Assembly (NCBI GenBank): GCA_031296755.1
Contig: JAUMMZ010000025.1
Coordinates: 1-64,000, forward strand
Reading direction: 5' to 3'
Origin: Collinsella sp.
GTDB taxonomy: Bacteria; Actinomycetota; Coriobacteriia; Coriobacteriales; Coriobacteriaceae
DNA: 64,000 nucleotides
How positions within the stretch are numbered: position 1 is the stretch's first letter; every line of letters begins with the position of its first letter. This document shows, piece after piece, positions 9,676 to 17,928 of this stretch. The notes under the pieces are model-generated. The model saw only the letters and a program-made list of their open reading frames with translations. It had not been told where the DNA came from and did no database searches. The position numbers and the translations under genes were made by a program.

Positions 9676-10015
9676 ATCGACGCAAGGCAACCTATCCCTC
9701 TTGCACCGATCTCTTGACATAAGGACTGTCCCCAGGTGCCGGCACAAAAGGAACGTCCCCAAGTGCCAAGTGCCGTAAGAGTGTCCCCTTTGACTAGTCA
9801 TTTAAGAACGTCCAATGACTACCCAATGACTACAGCGACAACCACGGCAACGCCGATGTTTTGGCAACGACAGCGAGCGGGTCGCATTTGAGACAAGGTG
9901 ACGTGAAACGAAAGGGCGCTGACCTTCTGGTCGCGCCCTTGAAGTTGAACGTCAGATTGTCCAAATGCGGCCCGCGCAGCGTCGAGTAGTTACGCGGTTC
10001 GTAGAACCGCGTAAC
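9676..10015 (-). repeat. Structured intergenic repeat, copy 2 (after queA)
   Basis: This is the second copy of the element at 6394-6716, filling the gap between the coiled-coil gene and queA. On the minus strand it starts at the queA stop codon with GTTACGCGGTTC/GAACCGCGTAAC (9989-10000/10004-10015). The long stem (9957-9980 with 9873-9896) and an inner terminator (9912-9940) follow, and then the conserved GACTAGTCATTTAAGAACGTCC and GTCCCCAAGTGCC segments. The middle of the long stem reads CATTTG/CAAATG where copy 1 has CCAGGG/CCCTGG. A 63-codon open frame crosses it but reads through the stems and has no supporting signal. Confidence 0.75.
9912..9940 (-). terminator. Terminator hairpin of queA within the repeat
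   Basis: AAGGGCGC (9912-9919) pairs with GCGCCCTT (9933-9940), topped by the same GACC-TTCT-GGTC mini-stem as the terminator at 6603-6644. On the minus strand it is followed by TCG rather than a clean T-run, so it is weaker than copy 1. Confidence 0.6.
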
Positions 10016-11226
10016 TAACAAATGAGCATCGCGTCGCCAAAGCTGAAGAAGCGATAACGTTCTTCGATGGCAGCGGCGTAGGCATCCATGATCTGGTCGC
10101 GGGTGGCAAGCGCGCTTACGAGCATCATGAGCGTGGAGCGCGGCACGTGGAAGTTCGTGATCAGCGCGTCGACCACGTGATAGGTCGAGCCGGGCATGAG
10201 GTAAAGCTGCGTCGTGGCGTTCTCGCGCACCACGATGTCACCGCGGCCAAGCGTATCGGCCCCGTCCTCGCGGCCTTCAAAATAGCGCGCCGTCACGGCC
10301 GGATCGGACACCGGCGCGTCCGCGTCAAACGCGCTCTCGAGCGAGCGCACCGCGGTAGTGCCGACGGCGATCACACGATGACCCTCGGCCTTGGCCTTAT
10401 GCACGGCGTCGACAACCTCCTGCGACACGTGGTAGCGCTCGGTGTGCATGACGTGCTGCGTAGGGTCGTCCTCCTCCACCAAACGGAAGGTATCGATGCC
10501 CACCTCGAGCTCGACGGCGGCAAACTTGGCACCCTTGGCCTCGATAGCGGCCATGAGCTCAGGAGTAAAATGCAGACCCGCCGTAGGAGCGGCAGCCGAG
10601 TGCTCCTCCTTCATGGCGTACACGGTCTGATATTTCTCGGGATCGCCCTCGTAATCGGTAATGTAGGGCGGCAACGGCACATGACCGGCGGCGTGAATGG
10701 CCTCGTCGAGCGTGCGCGGATCGCCGGCAGCATTGCAACCGGCCGGCTCAAAACGCACCAGGCGGCCGCCGCGGCTATCGGTGACAAAGTCGACAACCTC
10801 GGCCGTCAGCACCACGGGAGCCCCCTCGGGCGCATGGGCGCCACCGGCGCGATACTCAATATGAGCACCGGGCTTCAGGCGCTTGCCCGGCTTGACCAAG
10901 CACTCCCAAACATGGCCCAGCGGATCCACGTCCTCGCGGCGCTTGAGCAGCAGGGTCTCGACCACGCCGCCCGAGCCGGCTTTGCGACCGATCAGGCGAG
11001 CCGGCATCACGCGCGTCTGGTTGATGACGAGCACGTCGCCCGGCTCGATATAGTCGATGATGTCGCGGAAGATGCGGTGCTCAACGGTACCGCCGTGCTT
11101 CAGCGGCATTCCCGCCTGGGAGCCCTTGCGATCCACCACCAGTAGGCGGCAGGAGTCGCGCGGCTCGGCAGGAGCTTGGGCGATCAGTTCCTCAGGAAGG
11201 TTGTAGTCAAAATCATCGGTACGCAT
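10015..11226 (-). CDS. queA: S-adenosylmethionine:tRNA ribosyltransferase-isomerase
   Basis: This 403-residue QueA adds the epoxycyclopentane moiety from SAM to preQ1-modified tRNA, giving epoxyqueuosine. Signatures include the N-terminal YNLPEELIAQ-P--RD, TAGLHFTPEL and the C-terminal HVPRSTLMMLVSA. It is about 50 residues longer than typical QueA, mainly from an insertion around residues 140-200 (rich in Gly/Ala, after EYRAGGAHAPEG). The start is ATG 11226 with AGAGG upstream rather than the GTG five codons earlier. The product needs an epoxyqueuosine reductase, which queH at 17343 provides. Confidence 0.96.
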   Translation of the reverse strand: MRTDDFDYNLPEELIAQAPAEPRDSCRLLVVDRKGSQAGMPLKHGGTVEHRIFRDIIDYIEPGDVLVINQTRVMPARLIGRKAGSGGVVETLLLKRREDVDPLGHVWECLVKPGKRLKPGAHIEYRAGGAHAPEGAPVVLTAEVVDFVTDSRGGRLVRFEPAGCNAAGDPRTLDEAIHAAGHVPLPPYITDYEGDPEKYQTVYAMKEEHSAAAPTAGLHFTPELMAAIEAKGAKFAAVELEVGIDTFRLVEEDDPTQHVMHTERYHVSQEVVDAVHKAKAEGHRVIAVGTTAVRSLESAFDADAPVSDPAVTARYFEGREDGADTLGRGDIVVRENATTQLYLMPGSTYHVVDALITNFHVPRSTLMMLVSALATRDQIMDAYAAAIEERYRFFSFGDAMLIC

Positions 11227-11244
11227 CTTTGCCTCTTTCACAAA

Positions 11245-11275
11245 GCGCGTCAGTCGAAAAAATCGACTGACGCGC
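11245..11275 (-). terminator. Perfect hairpin between arc operon and queA
   Basis: GCGCGTCAGTCGA (11245-11257) and TCGACTGACGCGC (11263-11275) form a perfect 13-bp stem with an A5/T5 loop. It lies 19 bases upstream of the queA start and downstream of the arc operon. The run after the stem on the minus strand is only TTT. It could end arc transcription or form a 5' leader structure of queA. Confidence 0.55.
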
Positions 11276-11360
11276 GCATCATTCTCCCCTGTATCCTATC
11301 AGCTTGTTGAGAGAAATATAGTATGGCAAACAGATTTGCGACTGTTTTCTCAACGCCCCG

Positions 11361-12371
11361 CTACTTAAGCGTTGCGTACATCACCGCCTTAATCGTATGC
11401 ATGCGATTCTCCGCTTCTTGGAAAACACGAGATTTATCGGACTCAAAAACCTCGTCCGTGACTTCCATTTCGGTGACTCCAAACTTCTCAGCAATTTCGG
11501 CACCAACAGTAGTATTAGTATCGTGGAAGCTCGGAAGGCAGTGGAGGAAAATCGCCTCGGGCTTTGCCATAGACATCACCTCAGCGGTCACACGATACGG
11601 CGACATTAGCTTAATGCGGCTTTCCCACAGCTCTGCGGGCTGACCCATGCCAACCCAAACATCCGTGTAAATTACATCGGCATCACGAGCGCCTTCCTCA
11701 ATATCCTCTGTAATGGTAATCGTCGATCCATGCTCGGCCGCAATACGACTACATTCTGCAAGGAGTTCAGGGTCATAGGATGTAGCCCCCTCCGAATTTC
11801 CCCCGATTGGGCCGCAAGAACAGTAGTTAATGCCGAGCTTAGCGCAAATGACCATGAGCGAATCGGCGACGTTTCCGGCCGCCTTACCAAAAAATGTAAG
11901 TTTCCTGCCCTTAATCTCTCCAAACTCTTCACGCATGGTCAGAATATCGGCAAGCACTTGAGTCGGGTGAAATTCAGTAGTCAGCCCATTCCAAACGGGA
12001 ACCCCAGCTTTTGCAGCAAGCTCCTCAACCTTCGTCTGCTCAAAGCCGCGGTATTCAATTCCGTCATACATGCGGCCAAGGACGCGAGCCGTGTCCTCAA
12101 TCGACTCCTTTTTGCCCATCTGGGACGAGCCCGGATCCAAATAAGTTACACCCATGCCAAGGTCAAGTGCACCAACTTCGAAGGCGCAACGAGTACGCGT
12201 GGAAGTCTTCTCAAATAGCAAAACAATATTCTTACCTTCAAGGTATTTATGCGGAACACCGGCACGCTTCATGCTTTTGAAGTTAGCAGAAAGCTCAAGC
12301 AGATACTCAATCTCTTCCGTCGTGTAATCAAGCAGCTTCAGAAAACTGCGCCCAGCGATGTTAACACCCAT
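11361..12371 (-). CDS. Ornithine carbamoyltransferase (catabolic, arc operon)
   Basis: This 336-residue carbamoyltransferase is likely the second enzyme of the arginine deiminase pathway, converting citrulline and phosphate to ornithine and carbamoyl phosphate. Motifs include S57-T-R-T-R for carbamoyl phosphate, H135-P-T-Q and H277-C-L-P. The ornithine-binding positions deviate: GN at 166-167 where NN is usual, and WVGMG at 239-243 where the usual loop is W-x-S-M-G. The start is ATG 12371, since AGGAG abuts the ATG at 12380. It follows arcA by 32 bases. Putrescine or another carbamoyl acceptor is possible but not supported by a YGL-type motif. Confidence 0.85.
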   Translation of the reverse strand: MGVNIAGRSFLKLLDYTTEEIEYLLELSANFKSMKRAGVPHKYLEGKNIVLLFEKTSTRTRCAFEVGALDLGMGVTYLDPGSSQMGKKESIEDTARVLGRMYDGIEYRGFEQTKVEELAAKAGVPVWNGLTTEFHPTQVLADILTMREEFGEIKGRKLTFFGKAAGNVADSLMVICAKLGINYCSCGPIGGNSEGATSYDPELLAECSRIAAEHGSTITITEDIEEGARDADVIYTDVWVGMGQPAELWESRIKLMSPYRVTAEVMSMAKPEAIFLHCLPSFHDTNTTVGAEIAEKFGVTEMEVTDEVFESDKSRVFQEAENRMHTIKAVMYATLK

Positions 12372-12403
12372 ATTCGCCATCTCCTATCACAGTGGATTTG
12401 CAA

Positions 12404-13648
12404 CTAAATATCTTCGCGCCAGAAGGGCATGCTCATGCAGCGCGGGCCGCCACGACCGCGGGACAGCTCCTCGGAGGGAACGACCAAAAGTTCCAAACCG
12501 TTCTTGTAGAGCTCATCATTTGTGACAACATTGCGCTCGTAAACACAGACTTTACCAGGAGCAACGGCAAGAGTGTTCGACCCGTCGTTCCACTGCTCGC
12601 GAGATGCCTCAACCATATCGCCGGCACCGCACTCAATAAGCTGCACCTTCTCCACGCCAGTAGCCATTTCAAGAATATGTTCAAGCGTGTCATCAATCTC
12701 TTGAACAGCGACCATTCCCTCAGAGTCACCACGAGTCAGACGATAAACACGAAGGGTCTCAAAAATACCGGGATAAACTGTGAACTTATCGAAATCCACC
12801 ATGGTGCAAACGGTGTCAAGATGCATGTAAGCATAGCCGTTGGGGATTTTAATAGCGTAAACGGTATCGATCTCAGAATTCCCAGATCCCCAGAACAAAT
12901 TCTTTGCAAGCTCCTCAATCGCAGCCGCCTCAGTTCGCTGGCTAATTCCAATAGCCAAGGTATGAGCGTTAATGTTAAGCACATCACCGCCCTCGATATG
13001 CCAGGGATTCTTATGGTCGTACCAAATCGGAGTCCCTACATAATCGGGATGGTATTTGAAAATCGCTTCATAGAAGGGCACTTCACGATCTCGCTGTTTC
13101 CAATACATATGGTGAAGCAGAACGCCTTTGCCCACGGAAGCAAGAGGATCGCGAGAGAAATACGAGCTCGGAAGAGGCTTCAACACCAAATCATCGGGCT
13201 TCGCATCCTCATTATCCATCATACTAAGCGTAGTCGAGACGCGAGGCAGCTCAAGGTCACGATAACGATACCCCCCCATAGCCTCAAGTACAAACTGATA
13301 CGAATCTGAAATAGCGTCGAGCTTTTCACGAACAGCCTGCTCAAGCAGAGGATTGACAATCCCGCTCTCAGCCATAAATGTATCGGTAAACTCAGCGCGA
13401 GCCGAGGGGCATGCATCCAGCGCCTCAGCAACGAGTTTCTCCATATAGAGAACCTCAACACCTTCGCTCCTCAGAAGATCCGCAAAGGCATCATGCTCCT
13501 TTTGAGCCACATCAAGATAGAAACAGTCGTGAATCCAGACATCCTCGAACTCTTCCGCCTTTACGTTCACAAGGTCACGACCGGGGCGGTGAAGCACAAC
13601 TTTCTTGAGCTTACCAATCTCGCTGTGTACATTCAGTCCTTTAGACAT
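12404..13648 (-). CDS. arcA: Arginine deiminase
   Basis: This 414-residue guanidino-modifying enzyme hydrolyses arginine to citrulline and ammonia. Signatures are FSRDP, HIEGGD, MHLDT and the C-terminal RGRGGPRC404MSMP with the nucleophilic cysteine. The arginine of RGRGG that contacts the substrate carboxylate in characterised enzymes is present. The start is ATG 13648 behind GGAG. It lies in the operon antiporter-arcA-OTC (28- and 32-base gaps). No carbamate kinase gene follows, unlike most arc operons. Base composition is clearly lower in GC than in flanking housekeeping genes. A diverged paralogue lies at 15373. Confidence 0.95.
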   Translation of the reverse strand: MSKGLNVHSEIGKLKKVVLHRPGRDLVNVKAEEFEDVWIHDCFYLDVAQKEHDAFADLLRSEGVEVLYMEKLVAEALDACPSARAEFTDTFMAESGIVNPLLEQAVREKLDAISDSYQFVLEAMGGYRYRDLELPRVSTTLSMMDNEDAKPDDLVLKPLPSSYFSRDPLASVGKGVLLHHMYWKQRDREVPFYEAIFKYHPDYVGTPIWYDHKNPWHIEGGDVLNINAHTLAIGISQRTEAAAIEELAKNLFWGSGNSEIDTVYAIKIPNGYAYMHLDTVCTMVDFDKFTVYPGIFETLRVYRLTRGDSEGMVAVQEIDDTLEHILEMATGVEKVQLIECGAGDMVEASREQWNDGSNTLAVAPGKVCVYERNVVTNDELYKNGLELLVVPSEELSRGRGGPRCMSMPFWREDI

Positions 13649-13676
13649 TCCTGTTACTCCATTTCAGCCATGAAAC

Positions 13677-15119
13677 CTACAGGGCAATAAGTCCCGAGAT
13701 TGCTACGAATACGATATTGATGAGCGACACGACCAAGAAGAATTTCCAAACGGTCTTCCACCACTGGCCAAGCTTGATCTTACACACGCCCAAACCCGCT
13801 ACAAGAATGGCGCTAGTAGGACAGATCAAAGACATCGTCGCGCTACCCATGGAGAGAGCCCACACGGCAGCCTCGGGATTAAGGCCCATGAGTTCGGTCA
13901 AAGGTCCAAAAATGGGAGCGGTCAGTGCTGCAAGGCCAGATGAGCTGGGAACCAGAATCGCCAGGAGGTTCTCAACCGCATAAAGAAGCGTAGTAAAGAG
14001 AACCGCCGGGATGCCGCCCAGACCAGTAGCGAGCGCATTGAGGATGGTATCAATGATCATGCCGTCAGAGGCAATGACAAGGATGCCACGCGCAAGTCCA
14101 ACGACAATTGCCGAGAAAGCAAAGTCAGCGATACCCGCAACAAATTCCTGAGCGATGACGTCCTGACTAAAGCCCGCAATAACACCAGCCAACAGGCCCA
14201 TGGCCAAAAAGACCGCAGAAATCTCGTTCATATACCAGCCCTGGGTCACAAGTCCCCAGATGATAAGGCACATACCAGCGATAAATACCGCAAGCACGCC
14301 TTTTTGACGACCCGTAAATTCCGCGTCAAGGGCAGATTCATCGGCAGCGAACTCGACTTTCTTGGCGATATCATCCTCAAATGTGATCGATGACTCAGGG
14401 TTCTTCTTTACCCTTCGTGCATGGAGGACAACCCAAGTAATTGCAACGGCGGTCAAAACAACCCAGGCAATCATACGCAGCCACAGCTGGGGGTTGCCCT
14501 GAATACCAAGAATACCTTGCGCAATGAGAACATTAAACGGATTAATCGTTGAGGCGATGTAACCCGTGCGCGCTCCAACGAACACGACCATGAACGCCGT
14601 CATCGAGTCGAAGCCCATAGCCATCATAATTGGCATGAAGATCGCAAAGAACGGAAGAGTTTCTTCCGCCATGCCAAAGCTCGTTCCGCCCAATGCAAAG
14701 AGAACCATCGCAATAGGAATAATTAGAATGTCTTTGTTCTTAAAGCGGCGAACGACACGACCCATTCCGCTCGTGATAGCGCCCGTTTTAGTAATAACCT
14801 GAAACGAACCGCCCACAATCAAGATGAATGCAACGACCTCAATTGCCTCTTGTATACCGCGCGTTGGAGCCTGAAGAACATCGAAGACGCCTTGTCTGAG
14901 ATCTACTTCATCCCCGGTTTCCTCGTCAATATATGTCTTTTCACTCTGCTCATACGTACCTGCGACAGTGACTTCACGACCGTTCACCTCCTGACGCTGA
15001 TAGGACCCAGAGGGAACAATCCACGTGAGAACAGCGAAGATGACCATAAGTGCAAAGATGATCGCATATACGTGCGGGACCTTGAACTGCTTGATGCCTT
15101 TCGAACTTTCCGCTGCCAT
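13677..15119 (-). CDS. YfcC-family transporter, probable arginine/ornithine exchanger
   Basis: This 480-residue polytopic protein has about 12 hydrophobic segments and belongs to the YfcC/DcuC-like superfamily. Visible family features are VLTWIVPSGSY near residue 35, GGTSFGMAEETLPF, and STINPFNVLIAQ in the middle. YfcC-type carriers accompany arginine deiminase genes in several bacteria and act as arginine-ornithine antiporters (ArcD-like). Here it is the first gene of the arc operon, which supports that role. The start is ATG 15119 behind GGAGGA. The promoter must lie in the 253-base divergent gap shared with the second deiminase. Confidence 0.85.
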   Translation of the reverse strand: MAAESSKGIKQFKVPHVYAIIFALMVIFAVLTWIVPSGSYQRQEVNGREVTVAGTYEQSEKTYIDEETGDEVDLRQGVFDVLQAPTRGIQEAIEVVAFILIVGGSFQVITKTGAITSGMGRVVRRFKNKDILIIPIAMVLFALGGTSFGMAEETLPFFAIFMPIMMAMGFDSMTAFMVVFVGARTGYIASTINPFNVLIAQGILGIQGNPQLWLRMIAWVVLTAVAITWVVLHARRVKKNPESSITFEDDIAKKVEFAADESALDAEFTGRQKGVLAVFIAGMCLIIWGLVTQGWYMNEISAVFLAMGLLAGVIAGFSQDVIAQEFVAGIADFAFSAIVVGLARGILVIASDGMIIDTILNALATGLGGIPAVLFTTLLYAVENLLAILVPSSSGLAALTAPIFGPLTELMGLNPEAAVWALSMGSATMSLICPTSAILVAGLGVCKIKLGQWWKTVWKFFLVVSLINIVFVAISGLIAL

Positions 15120-15372
15120 TTCTCCTCCTTCATTCCTTTTCCCATCTATCCAGCTGGCACCATAAATGTATGAGGTTGCTCAGCGTTGGTCGGCCAACCA
15201 TCGCCATCGTGTCGCTTTTCACCTATGAACGGCAGCTAAAGTGACGTTATTAATCAATCTGATTTTTAAAATTGATGTTATTTATCAATTACATACGTCT
15301 TTTAACTTTTCCGCAACACAACAAGGAACCTGCCTTAGCCTTATATAAAAACCAGCAGGACAGGAGACAGAC
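15120..15372. promoter_or_regulatory. Divergent arc control region with 13-bp direct repeats
   Basis: This AT-rich gap separates the arc operon from the second deiminase. GTTATTAATCAAT (15246-15258) and GTTATTTATCAAT (15277-15289) are near-identical direct repeats spaced 31 bp apart, about three helical turns. ATTGAT (15271-15276) is inverted to the ATCAAT between them. A TATATAAAA stretch near 15343-15351 could be the -10 of the plus-strand genes. The repeats are plausible binding sites for the HTH regulator encoded at 16626 or for an ArgR-type protein. Confidence 0.55.
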
Positions 15373-16623
15373 ATGCAAGGCGTACACATAACAAATGAAA
15401 TCGGTCATTTAAAAGCCGTACTTGTCCATCGACCTGGAGCTGAAACACAAAACTACCCTGATGCCGACTTCAGCCAAGTTTTCTCCCTGCGAAAATGGAG
15501 CGGTCGTTTTGACCTCGACAAAGCAATATATGAGCACGATTCCATGGTTCAATTGCTTAAGAAGCATGGCGTAGAAACCATTGAAATTAGGGACCTTCTC
15601 GAAGACTCACTTGAAACTGAGCCCCAATCACTTAAATATTTTATTGATGACTACCTCCGTTGCAGCGGAGCAACAGGCAGAGAGTTCCTCGAGACAATAA
15701 CCCAGCTGTTTGAGAACGCTAAGAACACCCAGGAATTGGTGAATATAGTACTTAACGGCATTCGCTTTGGAGACACTGAGCTATGTTCAAACCAGTCGGA
15801 AACACTACGAGCGCTCGTGCACGAGCAATTTGACCCCGCCTCGCTCTTGGTCAATCCCCTCAACACGCTTTTTTTCACTCGTGATCCTGCTGTGGTAGTC
15901 GGAGACGGCATCATCCTAAATCATATGTATTGGCCTGAGCGTGATCGTGAGGTCGCCTTATACCGGCAGATATTCACCCACCACAAGATCATGGGAGAAA
16001 CCCCAGTATGTGATTTGAACAGGAGTAGTTACCATATCGAAGGCGGAGACATTCTTGTTATCAGTGCTAAGACAATTTTAGTTGGAATCTCTGACCGAAC
16101 TGAACCCGCCGCCGTCGAGTCACTTGCAAAAGAGCTCCTGACCTCAAATAAATTCCAGACCACCGAGCTAATTGCGATTCGAGTCCCCTCTGACGGGCTG
16201 CGTATCCACCTCGATACGTTCATAAGTAGAATTGATCACGACGCGTTCCTCATCGATCGTGAGATATGCAATGCCGTTGATGCATACAGCATTCAACTAA
16301 AACGATCCGGAAAGGGCCTTACGATCACTCCTATCGATCGCACGATTCCGGAAATACTCTCTGCAGCCTGTTGCGAACCAATAAAAGTAATTGACTGCGG
16401 AGGCGGGAATCAAACCGCCTACGAAAGAGAGCGCCGGAACAACGCAACGTCTATCCTTGCGCTCTCGCCAGGAAAACTATGCGTATATGAAGAAAACGTT
16501 TGGACCAACGAAGCGCTTGAGAAAGCAGGAATGGAATTATTCCCGTTATCCATTGACGAGCTCACCAAAGGCTATGGTGGCACAAACTGTCTATGCCTCC
16601 CCCTGTGGCGAGAGGATCTATAG
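15373..16623 (+). CDS. Divergent arginine deiminase paralogue
   Basis: This 416-residue member of the arginine deiminase family has FFTRDP, HIEGGD, IHLDT and the catalytic C406 in GYGGTNC406LCLP. It differs from the first deiminase where RGRGGPRC becomes KGYGGTNC: the arginine that holds the substrate carboxylate in known deiminases is a tyrosine here. The start is ATG 15373 behind CAGGAGACAGAC. It is transcribed divergently from the arc operon and is followed 2 bases later by an HTH/S24 regulator. GC content is notably low for this genome. It may act on another guanidino compound, or be slow on arginine. Confidence 0.85.
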   Translation: MQGVHITNEIGHLKAVLVHRPGAETQNYPDADFSQVFSLRKWSGRFDLDKAIYEHDSMVQLLKKHGVETIEIRDLLEDSLETEPQSLKYFIDDYLRCSGATGREFLETITQLFENAKNTQELVNIVLNGIRFGDTELCSNQSETLRALVHEQFDPASLLVNPLNTLFFTRDPAVVVGDGIILNHMYWPERDREVALYRQIFTHHKIMGETPVCDLNRSSYHIEGGDILVISAKTILVGISDRTEPAAVESLAKELLTSNKFQTTELIAIRVPSDGLRIHLDTFISRIDHDAFLIDREICNAVDAYSIQLKRSGKGLTITPIDRTIPEILSAACCEPIKVIDCGGGNQTAYERERRNNATSILALSPGKLCVYEENVWTNEALEKAGMELFPLSIDELTKGYGGTNCLCLPLWREDL

Positions 16624-16625
16624 CC

Positions 16626-17282
16626 ATGGGCTTCGGGGCAAATATTCGTAAACTCCGCACCATGGAGCATCTTGGTCAGGCGCAACTTGCAGAGATGTTG
16701 GGGGTATCTAAAGAGACCGTTTGTCGTTGGGAAAAAAGTCGGTATGCCCCCCGTGAGCGCCATATTGAAAAGTTACAAGCGCTCTTCGGTTGCACCCGCG
16801 ATGAACTTGTTGGCGAGGAAAACGGTTTGGCCGTAAAGCTCGCAAATAAAAGAATCGTCACCGACGAAGACCCTGCTATCCACGAAATGGAGGGCGCATT
16901 TCCCGTCATCGATATCGAATCGCAAAAGCGCCGCATCACGCACAGCCAACAAAATGCTTGCGCGCCCGTAGACGTAGCCAAGCGTCACCCACATAGCGTT
17001 TTCGTTAAAATCAAAGGTGACGAAATGTCCCGCATTTACCCTCCCGGCAGCTTACTACTTGTCGATACCACCGCAAAGCCTTGGAACGGCTGTGCTGTAT
17101 TGGCGCTCGCAGACGGTAAAACACCGGTAATTAGGCGATTTGCAGAAGGAAACGACATGATTGTGCTGTCGTCCCATTCATATGCAACAGCAAGTCCGGA
17201 TCTGATGTTTAACAAACGGAGGATTAGAATCATAGGAGTCGTCGTTTGGTATCAAGCGAGCCACGATCACACGCTTAATTAA
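16626..17282 (+). CDS. HTH (XRE) regulator with degenerate S24/LexA-like domain
   Basis: This 218-residue protein has an N-terminal XRE helix-turn-helix (residues 6-60; GQAQLAEMLGVSKETVCRWE) and a C-terminal S24-like beta domain (about 120-200; FVKIKGDEM, PPGSLLLVD, VIRRF). In self-cleaving LexA/CI proteins the first motif is GDSM and the second carries a lysine. Here E133 replaces the serine and R170-R171 occupies the lysine position, so autoproteolysis is unlikely. It starts 2 bases after the second deiminase and is probably its operon partner and regulator of the arc region. The effector is unknown; arginine or a pathway intermediate is a reasonable guess. Confidence 0.85.
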   Translation: MGFGANIRKLRTMEHLGQAQLAEMLGVSKETVCRWEKSRYAPRERHIEKLQALFGCTRDELVGEENGLAVKLANKRIVTDEDPAIHEMEGAFPVIDIESQKRRITHSQQNACAPVDVAKRHPHSVFVKIKGDEMSRIYPPGSLLLVDTTAKPWNGCAVLALADGKTPVIRRFAEGNDMIVLSSHSYATASPDLMFNKRRIRIIGVVVWYQASHDHTLN

Positions 17283-17342
17283 ATCGACTTTCCCAAAAAC
17301 GACCGTACCGCACAGACAGCTCAAGGCCCCAGCCCAAATGAA

Positions 17343-17918
17343 CTACTTTTTGGCGGCTTTGCGCTCGTCGCGGATACGGGCGCGGTCCATGGCCGCCTCG
17401 ACAGCCGAGAAGCGGCAACCACAGTAGTTCTGCCGATACATGCCAAGCTCGCGCGAACGGCGTGTCGCCTCGGGGTAATACGGGCGAAAATCGCGAATCA
17501 CCGGGGTGAGACCGCGGGCGGCAGCCAGACGCTCCAACACATCATTGCAGGTTTCGAACAACTGGTACGGCGAGACGGCGAGCGTCGTGCCCACAAACTC
17601 AAACCCGCGCTCCTGGGCCACGCGGCACGCCTCGGCCAGACGCAGGGCATAGCACGCGCGACAGCGACGGGCTCGGTCGGCACCCAGCGGCGCCACGCCG
17701 GTCTCCCAGCGATCGCGGTCCTCCCCTGCCTCGATGAGCTCGATGTCGCCATCGGCACACCACCGGCGCAGCTCGTCCAAGCGGCGCTGCCATTCATCGC
17801 GCGGTTGAATATTGGGGTTGGTCCAGCAAATCGTGGGCTCAAACCCCTCCTCGCGCAGCAGGCGAACCGGCTCAAGCGAGCATGGTGCACAGCACGCATG
17901 CAGCAACAACGACTTCAT
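17343..17918 (-). CDS. queH: Epoxyqueuosine reductase QueH
   Basis: This 191-residue QueH (DUF208) protein is the non-QueG enzyme that reduces epoxyqueuosine in tRNA to queuosine. The metal/cluster cysteines are visible: H7-A-C9-C10-A-P-C13, CRACY in the middle, and NYCGCRFS near the C-terminus, with TLAVSPYQ before it. Two ATGs lie close together (17924 and 17918). The second is preferred because GAGGAG is about 6 bases upstream, while it abuts the first. It starts just after the TGA of the DUF3267 gene, so the two are probably co-transcribed. It completes the Tgt-QueA-QueH branch. Confidence 0.93.
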   Translation of the reverse strand: MKSLLLHACCAPCSLEPVRLLREEGFEPTICWTNPNIQPRDEWQRRLDELRRWCADGDIELIEAGEDRDRWETGVAPLGADRARRCRACYALRLAEACRVAQERGFEFVGTTLAVSPYQLFETCNDVLERLAAARGLTPVIRDFRPYYPEATRRSRELGMYRQNYCGCRFSAVEAAMDRARIRDERKAAKK

Positions 17919-17928
17919 CGACATCTCC

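Noticed and set aside
9830..10021. 63-codon minus-strand frame within the structured repeat after queA
   Set aside because: It overlaps the queA stop, has no ribosome site, and its codons cross the paired stems; the conserved feature is structure, not protein. Kept as repeat only.
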